DNA of 64,000 bases from Flavobacterium sp. (GTDB lineage: Bacteria > Bacteroidota > Bacteroidia > Flavobacteriales > Flavobacteriaceae), in NCBI GenBank assembly GCA_014379405.1, contig JACMLU010000028.1, forward strand, positions 78,854 to 142,853, given 5' to 3'. Of the stretch, positions 42,536 through 52,091 are shown piece by piece. The notes under the pieces were generated by a model. The model saw only the letters and a list, made by a program, of their open reading frames with translations. It did not search any database and had not been told where the DNA came from. A program made the position numbers and the translations under genes. Numbering within the stretch: position 1 is the stretch's first letter; each line of letters opens with the position of its first letter.

Positions 42536-45049
42536 TTATTTTGTATTTACTTTCTTCAAAAACATCCAGGTTTCTCCCGGTTTTGTTCTTTCGATTCCTG
42601 TTTGGTATTTCTTCATTAAGGCATTCCAATCGTCCACACGTGGATTGTTTTCGGTTGTTTTTGGATTCAGTTTATCCAGGCTCTCTCCTTTTGGAATACT
42701 AATCACCAACATTAATTGTCTTCCGTTTTTGAAAACCTGCAATTGCTGAAAATCGGCATTGCAGAAGCCTTTGGCTATTTCTGGCCACTTTTCGAATTGG
42801 GTGGTGTGATAATCAACATATTCTTTTTGCATTTTGGCATCATCAACTAAATTGGCAGTCAAAATGATATTTTCCCATTCGGATGTTACTTTTACATCTT
42901 TGCATCTTTCGAAATTTTGGAAATCATAAATTGGTTTTTCATAGATTTTGATTTCCAATGCTGGAAAAGCCAAAGCCAGTTTTCTTTTCGTTCTTTCAGG
43001 TTGATTCATCAAACCGTAAATCACCAAATGATTTTCCCATTGGTACAATTCTTCGCCCACAATTCGGAAACCTTTTATGGTTGATTTGATTTTTTCCATA
43101 TCAAAATCCTTCCCGATTAATTCGATGACTACCGATTTTGGCATTTCCTGCAATCCCCAGGCTTCGTCAATGACAACTTCTTTCGTTAATACATTGCTGT
43201 ATGGTTCGCGAATACCTGCGTTTTTCTTGATTTCAGGATTCACGAAAGGATAATTGTCCTGCCAAACATTTCCCGAAGGGCCATTGTGGTTTTTCAATGT
43301 TTTTTGAATCGGAATCCAGTTGTTTTTGATGGTAAAACCCTGCGTTCCTTCGTCGGTGTACAAATACAACCACAAAAACGGATCGTGCGTAAATGGACTA
43401 TTGTAAACCTTGTCAATATAATTCTCTTCTATTCTGCTGTCAGGTTGGGAAGAAAGTGTATAAATTCCGGCTACATCGTGTAAATGTTTGGCATAATGAT
43501 GGATTTTGTTAGCTAGAATTTTGTTGTTGCGCATCACGTTTTCGGTAGATGTCCAACCCCAACCCATTGAAATTCCGCTGTAGGCTACATCCGAAATTTC
43601 ATTGTGCTCGATAGTCAAATTCTTTATGAAACCAGCTGCGATTCCTAAACATCCCCAATCTTCGTTGGCGACATTGGTAATCAAATTATCCGCAATTAAT
43701 TCATCCGAACAAATTTCTCTTTCATCTTTTACTTGTAATGGCAAATGGGCTTCAAAAGCTTCGTCAGAGAAAACACCTAAATTAATTCCGTTGCCGCCAA
43801 TGTCTTTGAATAAATTTCCTTTAACAATATTATGATTCGTTCCTCTATGAAAATCCAATCCCGTGGAAGACAAATGCTCAAAACTGCAACTTTCGAATAG
43901 TGTATTGTTGGCATAATTTACCTCAACGGCGGCTCTTGGTCTTCCAACCCAACCTTGATTTTCTAAATTCGCTTGATTTGGAGTTCCTGGCGTTTTCAAT
44001 TTATAGGCATCCAATAAATACATTCCTGCCTGCAACGGAACGTGACCTTGCTGCGAAGGACGAAGCCAATTACTGTACTGAAACGAAATTCCCTTGAAAT
44101 TAAAATGATGTACGGGCGAATCTAAAGTTCCTTTAACTTCGACTAAATTTTCCAAAACAGGAATCGTTACTTTTGCGGAACTCATATTCTCGCCTGCTCT
44201 TGGAATATAATAAACCTTGGCTTTTTTTCTGTCCAAATACCATTCTCCCGCTTCGTTCAACATTGAAAATCCGTTGTTTAAATAGAATGCCGAGTTTCCG
44301 TTGTTTTTTGAAATCCAAGGCGCAGGCCAAGGATGTTCGCTTTGGATGCGGCTTTCCGGCTGTTCGAATGAAAGTCTGGCACTGTCTTTTTTTACTTCTA
44401 TGTTTTTGATACGCAGATTGGCAATCGCCCACCATTGGACAATAAACATTTCCATTCCGGGTTCAAACTTGACGGATTTGTCTTTGAAAGGAATCCAGCA
44501 ATTCTCGGTTGCCGCATCCCAAGACAAAATACGATCCATTTTGTTTCCAGTCGTGCTTTTGGCTCTAACGGCTTTTTTTTCGTTGACCCACAATTGTCGG
44601 TAATTGATGATTTCACCTGCTTTTGCTGGAGCGTCGGCTTCCCAAACCGTTCCTGCTTTTAATCCATTTATAGAAACAGTCGATTTTTTCCAGTTTTTGA
44701 TTTCAAATCCACCGCTTAGGATTGGTTTTGCGTTTGCATCGGCTTCAATTGTAGTTGGACTTTCGGCCGTTCCTGAATCTTCGGGTCTTATGAATAAGGG
44801 TTCGTTTAAATAATACGTTCCGTTCATTACTACAATATGGATTCCGTCTTTGATGGAAGCATCTTTCAGGCGACGTAATTCTCTGGCTTTTCTGACTGCA
44901 ATTTGAACGGTTGCCAACGGACTTGATTTTGTACCTATGTTGGTATCATTTCCTTGAACAGAAACCCAAATTTCAGCAGCATTTGCCGAAAACAGCATTC
45001 CTATTAGAAGAAAAACCAAAAATAGTTTACGTTGTTGCTTTAAATTCAT
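42536..45049 (-). CDS. Secreted right-handed beta-helix protein with C-terminal L-rhamnose-mutarotase-like (RhaM) domain
   Basis: 837 aa with signal peptide; beta-helix repeats (IVKGNLFKDIGGNGINLGVF, IEHNEISDVAYSGISMGWGW); last ~117 aa (42536-42889) VDYHTTQFEKWPEIAKGF...LMLVISIPKG...LDKLNPKTTENNPRVDDWNALMKKYQTGI...GETWMFLKKV resemble RhaM. Confidence 0.82.
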   Translation of the reverse strand: MNLKQQRKLFLVFLLIGMLFSANAAEIWVSVQGNDTNIGTKSSPLATVQIAVRKARELRRLKDASIKDGIHIVVMNGTYYLNEPLFIRPEDSGTAESPTTIEADANAKPILSGGFEIKNWKKSTVSINGLKAGTVWEADAPAKAGEIINYRQLWVNEKKAVRAKSTTGNKMDRILSWDAATENCWIPFKDKSVKFEPGMEMFIVQWWAIANLRIKNIEVKKDSARLSFEQPESRIQSEHPWPAPWISKNNGNSAFYLNNGFSMLNEAGEWYLDRKKAKVYYIPRAGENMSSAKVTIPVLENLVEVKGTLDSPVHHFNFKGISFQYSNWLRPSQQGHVPLQAGMYLLDAYKLKTPGTPNQANLENQGWVGRPRAAVEVNYANNTLFESCSFEHLSSTGLDFHRGTNHNIVKGNLFKDIGGNGINLGVFSDEAFEAHLPLQVKDEREICSDELIADNLITNVANEDWGCLGIAAGFIKNLTIEHNEISDVAYSGISMGWGWTSTENVMRNNKILANKIHHYAKHLHDVAGIYTLSSQPDSRIEENYIDKVYNSPFTHDPFLWLYLYTDEGTQGFTIKNNWIPIQKTLKNHNGPSGNVWQDNYPFVNPEIKKNAGIREPYSNVLTKEVVIDEAWGLQEMPKSVVIELIGKDFDMEKIKSTIKGFRIVGEELYQWENHLVIYGLMNQPERTKRKLALAFPALEIKIYEKPIYDFQNFERCKDVKVTSEWENIILTANLVDDAKMQKEYVDYHTTQFEKWPEIAKGFCNADFQQLQVFKNGRQLMLVISIPKGESLDKLNPKTTENNPRVDDWNALMKKYQTGIERTKPGETWMFLKKVNTK

Positions 45050-45105
45050 ATTAAATAGTAATTATTAATTGACAAAATATGTTTTCCACATCCGGAAAGT
45101 GTCAA

Positions 45106-45113
45106 TATATTTG
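45106..45113 (+). promoter_or_regulatory. Candidate Bacteroidetes -7 element TATATTTG upstream of the AraC-family gene
   Basis: Matches TAnnTTTG; lies next to an inverted repeat TTGACA...TGTCAA (45069-45105); no clear -33 TTG at the expected spacing. Confidence 0.45.
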
Positions 45114-45306
45114 CATCTTTTATTTATTAATCCCAATTATAGTAATCTATTTCCGAGAATATTGCATTTAATCCAAGCAATAATTATTTAAAAGATAAAA
45201 GTAGTATTTATATAATTATTCCGTGCTATTTTTAAACAACGAACAATTCTATAATTATTTTGTAATTTAACCCCTTGAAAAGCAACTTCACAACTTCTTT
45301 ATAATT

Positions 45307-46254
45307 ATGGACAGTATAAATTCTAATGGCGTATCAAAAAGCAATACTGGAAATTCAGGTGTTTGGTGGCACGAAAATAATCCTGGTCCATTGGCCAACC
45401 TCCCTTTCATCAAGCAATTTGGAAGTATGCGTTTTACCAAAGTGCAAATGGACGAAAATATGCGACCCCATTTAAATGACGGCATTGAAATTCATTTCGT
45501 GACCAGCGGAAAGTACGATTGGGTTGTCGAAGGAAACCAAATTGAATTATTACCCGGCAATTTATCGGTTACAGCGCCTTGGCATTGGAACGGAAGTCCA
45601 AATGGCAAAATGGACATTGGATACATTGATTGGATTATACTAAAACCGCAAGAATACGGTCAAAAAAAGAAATTAAATCTAGGTAACTGGACCAAATTAT
45701 CAAAAAGCATTCAAGAAAACCTAGGTAATTTGATTGCCGACAACAGCAATGTAGTCTTGGAAAAAGCTAAAACTTTTGAAAAATATTTTATAGAAATTAG
45801 AAAAGAATTAGCCAATCAAGAGGAAGGTTATGAAATAATGGTTGGAAACATTTTAGAAAACCTATTAATAGATTTATACCGGCAACTTTCGGGCAAAGGT
45901 CTAAAAACGGTAGAGGAAACCAATTTTATCGATAAATTTACCAAAATCATTTCAGAAGATATCAGTAAAAAGTGGAACATTGACGACTTGGCACATCGCT
46001 TTGGAATGGGGAAAACAAAATTCACCTATGAAGTAAAAAGACTTACTGGATACCCGCCCAATAGCTACATCATTAATCTAAAAATAGAAAAAGCCATTGC
46101 ACTAATTTTAAATCCTAAAAACAAGTCGATGTCGGACATTGCCTATTCTTGTGGGTTTTCATCGATACAACATTTTACTTCCTCCTTTTTGCAAAGAACA
46201 GGAACTACACCTGGGAAATTTAGAACAAATGAAACCAAGGATAAAAATAAATAA
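45307..46254 (+). CDS. AraC-family transcriptional regulator
   Basis: 315 aa; N-terminal cupin-like sensor domain; C-terminal HTH WNIDDLAHRFGMGKTKFTYEVKRLTGYPPNSYIINLKIEKAIALILNPKNKSMSDIAYSCGFSSIQHFTSSFLQRTGTTPGKFR. Confidence 0.96.
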   Translation: MDSINSNGVSKSNTGNSGVWWHENNPGPLANLPFIKQFGSMRFTKVQMDENMRPHLNDGIEIHFVTSGKYDWVVEGNQIELLPGNLSVTAPWHWNGSPNGKMDIGYIDWIILKPQEYGQKKKLNLGNWTKLSKSIQENLGNLIADNSNVVLEKAKTFEKYFIEIRKELANQEEGYEIMVGNILENLLIDLYRQLSGKGLKTVEETNFIDKFTKIISEDISKKWNIDDLAHRFGMGKTKFTYEVKRLTGYPPNSYIINLKIEKAIALILNPKNKSMSDIAYSCGFSSIQHFTSSFLQRTGTTPGKFRTNETKDKNK

Positions 46255-46289
46255 AGCTGCCAACTAACATTCAATGAAACGCTTATTAG

Positions 46290-47468
46290 TTATTTAAAAG
46301 CAGAAATCCCGGTAATATCCATTCCCGTAATCAACAGATGAATGTCATGAGTTCCTTCATAAGTGATGACCGATTCTAAATTCATCATATGACGCATAAT
46401 CGAATATTCGCCAGTGATTCCCATTCCGCCTAGCATTTGTCGGGCTTCACGAGCAATGTGAATCGCCATATCTACATTATTTCTTTTGGCCATTGAGATT
46501 TGTGCCGTCGTTGCTTTTCCTTCATTTCTCAAAACACCCAATCGCCAAGTCAGCAATTGTGCTTTGGTGATTTCGGTAATCATTTCAGCCAATTTTTTCT
46601 GTTGCAATTGTGTTCCAGCAATGGGTTTGTCAAATTGGATTCTTTCCTTGGCATAGCGCAAAGCGGTGTCGTAACAATCCATTGCAGCGCCAATGGCTCC
46701 CCAAGCAATTCCATAACGAGCCGAATCCAAACAACCAAGAGGCGCGCCCAATCCCGATTTGTTAGGCAAAATATTTTCTTTTGGCACTTTCACGTTGCCA
46801 AAAATCAATTCTCCAGTTGCCGATGCACGGAGTGACCATTTGTTATGTGTTTCGGGAGTTGTAAAACCCGCCATTCCACGTTCAACAATCAATCCGTGTA
46901 TTCTTCCTGTTTCGTCTTTTGCCCAAACGATGGCAATATCAGCAAAAGGCGCATTCGAAATCCACATTTTGGCACCATTCAATAAATAATGGTCACCTTT
47001 ATCCTTGAAATTAGTAATCATACTTCCTGGATCGGAACCATAATTGGGTTCGGTCAAGCCAAAGCAACCCATCCATTCTCCAGAAGCCAGTTTGGGTAAA
47101 TATTTCAAGCGTTGTTCCTCGTTTCCATATTTCCAAATGGGATACATCACCAACGAAGATTGAACCGAAGCCGTTGATCTAACGCCAGAATCGCCTCTTT
47201 CGATTTCCTGCATAATCAATCCATAGGAAATTTGATCCAATCCAGCTCCGCCATATTCTTCAGGAATATAAGGTCCAAAAGCACCAATTTCAGCCAAACC
47301 TTTGATGATTTGTTTTGGGAATTCTGCTTTTTGAGCATATTCTTCGATGATGGGAGAAACTTCGCGTTTTACCCATTCTCGAGCGGCTTGACGCACCAAT
47401 TTATGTTCGTCCGTCAATAATTCGTCAAGGTTGTAATAATCTGGAGCTTGGAATAAGTCTGGTTTCAT
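46290..47468 (-). CDS. Acyl-CoA dehydrogenase (glutaryl-CoA-dehydrogenase-like)
   Basis: 392 aa; GCFGLTEPNYGSDPGSMITNFKDKGDHYLLNGAKMWISNAPFADIAIVWAK, RQMLGGMGITGEYSIMRHMMNLESVITYEGTHDIHLLI. Confidence 0.93.
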   Translation of the reverse strand: MKPDLFQAPDYYNLDELLTDEHKLVRQAAREWVKREVSPIIEEYAQKAEFPKQIIKGLAEIGAFGPYIPEEYGGAGLDQISYGLIMQEIERGDSGVRSTASVQSSLVMYPIWKYGNEEQRLKYLPKLASGEWMGCFGLTEPNYGSDPGSMITNFKDKGDHYLLNGAKMWISNAPFADIAIVWAKDETGRIHGLIVERGMAGFTTPETHNKWSLRASATGELIFGNVKVPKENILPNKSGLGAPLGCLDSARYGIAWGAIGAAMDCYDTALRYAKERIQFDKPIAGTQLQQKKLAEMITEITKAQLLTWRLGVLRNEGKATTAQISMAKRNNVDMAIHIAREARQMLGGMGITGEYSIMRHMMNLESVITYEGTHDIHLLITGMDITGISAFK

Positions 47469-47617
47469 AGTTTGGAAATTGAAGGTCTAACAAAGCTACG
47501 GAAAGAAAGGGAAGGAAACGACAATGAAATGTTGTATTTTTAAACTAAACTTTTGTTAAAAGATAAATATTGTAAGTAAAGCTCTTATATATTTGGCATT
47601 TTAACACAGTGTTTATT

Positions 47618-49285
47618 ATGAAAAAAATATTATTTTGTTTTCTAATTCTATCGTCGGTACAGTTATTTTCACAGACAATCCTTCCAGTGGCTCAGAAATA
47701 TAAGCAAATTGGTCTAGTATGGGGTTTGCTAAAATACCATCATCCTGATATTAGTAATGGCAAATATGATTGGGATTCAGAGTTTATCAAATTATCTGAT
47801 AAAGTAGATGCTGTGAACAATCAAGAAGAAATGAATGATTTGTTGTTAAGTTTTGTTTCAAAATATAGAACGGACAAGTTGAAAGCAAAGAAAATTGATT
47901 CTGAAAAGTTGTTTACAAAAAACTTAGATTACGACTGGATAGATTCATCTGTTTTTGGTAATCAACTGACAAAAACTCTTGTAGAAATCAAAGAAAATGG
48001 AAACATAAATAACTATTATGCTTCAACTAGTAAGATGTCGAGAATGCTGTCTTTTGAAAACGAAAAGGGTTTTAAAGATTTCGATTATGCTATCAAAAGT
48101 CATAGAATGCTCTTGTTGTATAATTTCTGGAATGCCATACAATATTGGGGTGTGAATAAATATTTAATGGATACCAAATGGTCTGATAATTTAGAGGTAA
48201 TGACAAAAGAGTTCTTGGACTGTAAAACAGATTTAGAATTTGAAATTGCTAAATCAAAATTGATTACTAAGTTAAATGATACTCATTCCTATCATTATCC
48301 TCCAATTATTTTTAGGGATCTATATAAACACTACTCTGTTTTCGGTATAAAAGCAGTAAATGATTCATTAGTAATAGAATCAGTTTATAATAAAACTTTA
48401 GCCCAGAAGGATGATATAGAATTGGGTGATATTATTGTCAAAATAAACAACAAAAGTATTTTTTCTTGCTTAAATGAAAAAGTTGCCCCTATATTGTCAG
48501 TTTCAAATTCAACTATTTTAAAAAGATATAGTTATTGGTTGTTTTTTAATTACAAGGATTCTATTAATGTAGACATAATAAAGAAAAACGGCACTCAAAT
48601 AAATAAATATATCCATCTGTACAAAACTTATAAGAGAGAAAATCCTGTTTTTTTGGTTGTTCCAAAAAAAGAGAAATGGTTTTATCTACAACCTAATATT
48701 GCCTATGTGAAATTAGATCAAATTACCAAAAATGAACTAGATGTTATTTTTAAACAAATAGAGAATACCAAAGGATTGATTTTAGATTTAAGAAATTATC
48801 CTAAAAATATTTCGCCTAATGATTTGGCTAAATATCTTTACCCTGAGAGAAAAGAATTTGTAAAAGTTCTTTTTCCAATTGAAAATAATCCTTCTTATGG
48901 AGATTATGATGGCGAAGCTCCTTTGAAATTGATAATGAATCCTTTTAATGCAGGAAGCAGTAATTCAAATTATTATAAAGGCAAAGTTGTTTTGCTTGTG
49001 GATAGAACAACACAGAGTAAAGCAGAATATATTGGAATGGCAATTCAGCAAGCTCCAGACTGTACAACTTTAGGGGAACAAACCGCTGGTTCGCCACTTA
49101 ATATAGTTAATTATATGATGTCTGACAAGACTAATGTTAATTTTACAGGTCTTGGAGGTTTTTATCCTAACGGGGAAGGTGTGCAAAGAAATGGTTTGCA
49201 TATAGATCATTATGTTAAAGAGAGTGCTAAAAATTATGATCCAGAATTGTATATAAAAGAGGCTGTGCGTTTGATTGAGAAATAA
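47618..49285 (+). CDS. S41-family peptidase (C-terminal-processing-protease-like), secreted
   Basis: Start placed at MKKILFCFLILSSVQLFSQ (ORF opens at 47609); PDZ-like region; GKVVLLVDRTTQSKAEYIGMAIQQAPDCTTLGEQTAGSP. Confidence 0.85.
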   Translation: MKKILFCFLILSSVQLFSQTILPVAQKYKQIGLVWGLLKYHHPDISNGKYDWDSEFIKLSDKVDAVNNQEEMNDLLLSFVSKYRTDKLKAKKIDSEKLFTKNLDYDWIDSSVFGNQLTKTLVEIKENGNINNYYASTSKMSRMLSFENEKGFKDFDYAIKSHRMLLLYNFWNAIQYWGVNKYLMDTKWSDNLEVMTKEFLDCKTDLEFEIAKSKLITKLNDTHSYHYPPIIFRDLYKHYSVFGIKAVNDSLVIESVYNKTLAQKDDIELGDIIVKINNKSIFSCLNEKVAPILSVSNSTILKRYSYWLFFNYKDSINVDIIKKNGTQINKYIHLYKTYKRENPVFLVVPKKEKWFYLQPNIAYVKLDQITKNELDVIFKQIENTKGLILDLRNYPKNISPNDLAKYLYPERKEFVKVLFPIENNPSYGDYDGEAPLKLIMNPFNAGSSNSNYYKGKVVLLVDRTTQSKAEYIGMAIQQAPDCTTLGEQTAGSPLNIVNYMMSDKTNVNFTGLGGFYPNGEGVQRNGLHIDHYVKESAKNYDPELYIKEAVRLIEK

Positions 49286-49290
49286 AGAGA

Positions 49291-49998
49291 TTACATCTTC
49301 AAATAAAAATCCTTTGTCAATTCGATGTATTCTGGAGTGTAAATATGTCGTGCGGTTTCGATGATTAATTCATCAATAGGAAAATTGGAGATTTCATTTC
49401 GGCCAAAAGCCAAAAGACTGCGTTTGATTTCGGTGGTTGGAGTTCCTTTTACGCGGGTAATTTTTAGGGGAAATAATTCGTATGCTGCGGCAAGAGCTAA
49501 GAAATTTTCTTCTTCTTTGAAAGGAATGATAACTGAGAAGATTCCGTTTTCGGAAAGTAACAAAGCAGCAGCTTCAATCAAATCCTCGAAAGGCATTGCA
49601 TCTTGAAAACGCGCCAAATCGCGTTGGTCGTTACTGGATTTAAAATCTTCGCTATAAAAAGGAGGATTGGAAACTATTAAATCGTACTCGTCTTCAGGTT
49701 CTTCGACAAATTCGTCCAAGCCGGCATGAAAACAAAACAAGCGGTCATTCCAAGGGGAATTTTCGAAATTATCGGTTGCTTGTTCGTAGGCATCTTCGTC
49801 AATCTCTAAAGCATCGATTTGCTGTGCAGCACTTCTTTGAGCCAACATTAAAGCAATGATTCCAGTTCCGGTTCCAATGTCTAAAATACTGAAAGGATTG
49901 TTTTCAATAGGAGTCCAAGCACCAAGCAAAACTCCATCTGTGCCAATTTTCATAGCTGTTCGATCTTGTTGAACAGAAAATTGTTTGAATTGGAACAT
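49291..49998 (-). CDS. trmN6: tRNA1(Val) (adenine(37)-N6)-methyltransferase
   Basis: 235 aa; ILDIGTGTGIIALMLAQRS (SAM motif I), DLIVSNPPFYSEDFKSSNDQRDLARF (NPPF motif). Confidence 0.88.
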   Translation of the reverse strand: MFQFKQFSVQQDRTAMKIGTDGVLLGAWTPIENNPFSILDIGTGTGIIALMLAQRSAAQQIDALEIDEDAYEQATDNFENSPWNDRLFCFHAGLDEFVEEPEDEYDLIVSNPPFYSEDFKSSNDQRDLARFQDAMPFEDLIEAAALLLSENGIFSVIIPFKEEENFLALAAAYELFPLKITRVKGTPTTEIKRSLLAFGRNEISNFPIDELIIETARHIYTPEYIELTKDFYLKM

Positions 49999-50081
49999 AA
50001 GATTTTTGATTGTAGATTAACGAATGCTGATTTCTGATTTTTGAGCAACTGAACACCAAAAACTGAATACTGAACACTTTT

Positions 50082-50606
50082 TTAAAGGTACATTTCAATC
50101 AAGCCTTCGGGTAAATCCATGATGACTTTTTTGTTTTCACGGTCAATTTTAACCAAGAAATGATCAATCATTGGAATAAGAATTTCTGCTCCGTCTTTGA
50201 GGACTTCAAAAAGCGGTTGAGCCGTGGTGTCGTTGATGGATTGAATTTCTCCAACATATCCCAGACGTTTGTCTTCTACTTCAAAACCAATTACTTCGTG
50301 GAAGTAGAATTTGTTGCCCGTAAGTTTGGGCAACATTTTTAAAGGAAGGTATAAATCATTTCCGAGTAAAGCATCGGCTTCTTCTTCGGTGTTTACATCT
50401 TCGAAACGAATTCTGAGGAAATCGTTTTTGTGCAGTGAGCTGCTTTCAATAAAAAAAGGAACCAAGTGTTTGTTGCATTCAACAAACACTGATTCCAAGT
50501 TTTGATATAACTCAGGTTCGTCCGTGTCTAAATAGGCTAGAACTTCCCCTTTGAAACTAAATTTTTTGGCTATTTTACCTAAATAGAAACAATCCTCTTT
50601 ACGCAT
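50082..50606 (-). CDS. rimM: 16S rRNA processing protein RimM
   Basis: 174 aa; YLGKIAKKFSFKGEVLAYLDTDEPELY, EVIGFEVEDKRLGYVGEIQSINDTTAQPLFEV, LIPMIDHFLVKID; lies downstream of rpsP. Confidence 0.95.
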   Translation of the reverse strand: MRKEDCFYLGKIAKKFSFKGEVLAYLDTDEPELYQNLESVFVECNKHLVPFFIESSSLHKNDFLRIRFEDVNTEEEADALLGNDLYLPLKMLPKLTGNKFYFHEVIGFEVEDKRLGYVGEIQSINDTTAQPLFEVLKDGAEILIPMIDHFLVKIDRENKKVIMDLPEGLIEMYL

Positions 50607-50621
50607 TTTCGCCTTCTAAAA

Positions 50622-51200
50622 TTATGCTTCAGTTGTTTCGTTATTTTCTTCTGCAGCAGGAGCTTCTTCAGCTTCAACTTCAGCAACTACTTCTTCAACA
50701 GCAGCTTCTTCTTCAACAGCAGGAGTTGCAGCAGCAATAGCATCAGCTTCAGCTTGAGCAGCAGCAGCTAAACGTTTTGCATTTACTTCTTGTTCTGCTT
50801 TGAACGCTTTTGCTTTATCAGCAGCTTGAGCTTTAGTCAAACCTTCTTTTTTAGCATCTACTTTTCCAGCTTTAGCCTCTAACCAAGCAGCTAATTTTGC
50901 ATCAGCTTGTTCTTGAGTCAAAGCTCCTTTACGAATACCTCCATCAAGGTGGTGTTTCAATAAAGCTCCTTTGTAAGAAAGAATCGCTTTTGCTGTATCA
51001 GTTGGTTGAGCACCATTGTGCAACCATTTTACTGCGCTATCCAAGTTCAATTCGATAGTTGCAGGATTTGTGTTAGGATTGTAAGTACCAATTTTTTCTA
51101 GGTATTTACCATCTCTTTTTGAGCGAGCATCTGCTGCTACAACCCAGTAAAACGGTTTTTGTTTTTTACCGTGTCTTTGTAATCTAATTTTTACTGACAT
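50622..51200 (-). CDS. rpsP: 30S ribosomal protein bS16 with long Ala/Glu-rich C-terminal extension
   Basis: 192 aa; MSVKIRLQRHGKKQKPFYWVVAADARSKRDGKYLEKIGTYNP...; C-terminal tail ...AVEEVVAEVEAEEAPAAEENNETTEA. Confidence 0.96.
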   Translation of the reverse strand: MSVKIRLQRHGKKQKPFYWVVAADARSKRDGKYLEKIGTYNPNTNPATIELNLDSAVKWLHNGAQPTDTAKAILSYKGALLKHHLDGGIRKGALTQEQADAKLAAWLEAKAGKVDAKKEGLTKAQAADKAKAFKAEQEVNAKRLAAAAQAEADAIAAATPAVEEEAAVEEVVAEVEAEEAPAAEENNETTEA

Positions 51201-51249
51201 AATCGTATGATTAAATTTTGAGGTACTCGACCTCGATTAATTAAGGGTG

Positions 51250-51257
51250 CAAAGATA
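51250..51257 (-). promoter_or_regulatory. Candidate -7 element (TATCTTTG on minus strand) for rpsP-rimM
   Basis: CAAAGATA on plus strand about 50 nt upstream of the rpsP start; matches TAnnTTTG. Confidence 0.5.
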
Positions 51258-51494
51258 CATCTTTTATCGATAAATACTAATTCCAATTGTATTTTAATGA
51301 TTGACACTTCATTAGGGTGATTTTATGTGTGAATTTTTGTTTGCATTTCAGTTATTAAATGAAAATAATATACTTTTGTATGTATAAATACCTCTTATTA
51401 TGAAATCGCCACTAAAAACGAGTTTGTTGCAAACAAACATCAATAAATAAAAGCGATACCATAAATGACCATTGAAAAATCAAAATTTACATTT

Positions 51495-52001
51495 ATGAAA
51501 AAACAGTTACTATACCTATTCTTGTTCTTCGCTTTTATTTCATGTCAAGATGATGTAAAGTTCAATAATCCTTCATTCGAAGGTCAGAAAGACAATGTGT
51601 TTTGGAGAGCTATTGATTATAAAGCCATACTTGCAGCAGATGGTTCATTGAGCATCGAAGGTTATACCAGAAACGAAAAGCTGACATTAAAAACTACTTC
51701 TACAACGGCTCAAACTTATCCTTTGGGAACCAGTACTTCCAAAACGGCTACTTATGTTTTGACGGATGCCACCGGTACAATTACTTTTGCGACAGGATTT
51801 GGAATAGGTGAAGGTCAAATCGTAATAGAACAATATGATGCCGTAAACGGAACAGTTTCAGGCACTTTTAAATTTAATGCGGAGAACATATACAATAATC
51901 CATTGGCTGGACCGGTTTTAAATTTTCAATACGGTAACTTTTATAAAATACCTGTTTCCACCACCTCATCTTTAGTCACTTCGCTACCAGGAACTCCCTG
52001 A
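51495..52001 (+). CDS. DUF6252-like lipoprotein
   Basis: Start placed at MKKQLLYLFLFFAFISCQDD (lipobox); small beta-rich protein ...NVFWRAIDYKAIL...GTFKFNAEN. Confidence 0.6.
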   Translation: MKKQLLYLFLFFAFISCQDDVKFNNPSFEGQKDNVFWRAIDYKAILAADGSLSIEGYTRNEKLTLKTTSTTAQTYPLGTSTSKTATYVLTDATGTITFATGFGIGEGQIVIEQYDAVNGTVSGTFKFNAENIYNNPLAGPVLNFQYGNFYKIPVSTTSSLVTSLPGTP

Positions 52002-52091
52002 TTTTTAAATAAAAAAATCATAAATAAGCTAATGTGTAGTAGATTAGAGAAAAATAAGACTACATTTGTCACATATTATAAATAAGTACAT

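Noticed and set aside
50640-50780. GCAGCAGC/TTCTTC-like short repeats
   Set aside because: Explained by Ala/Glu codons in the bS16 C-terminal tail, not an independent repeat.
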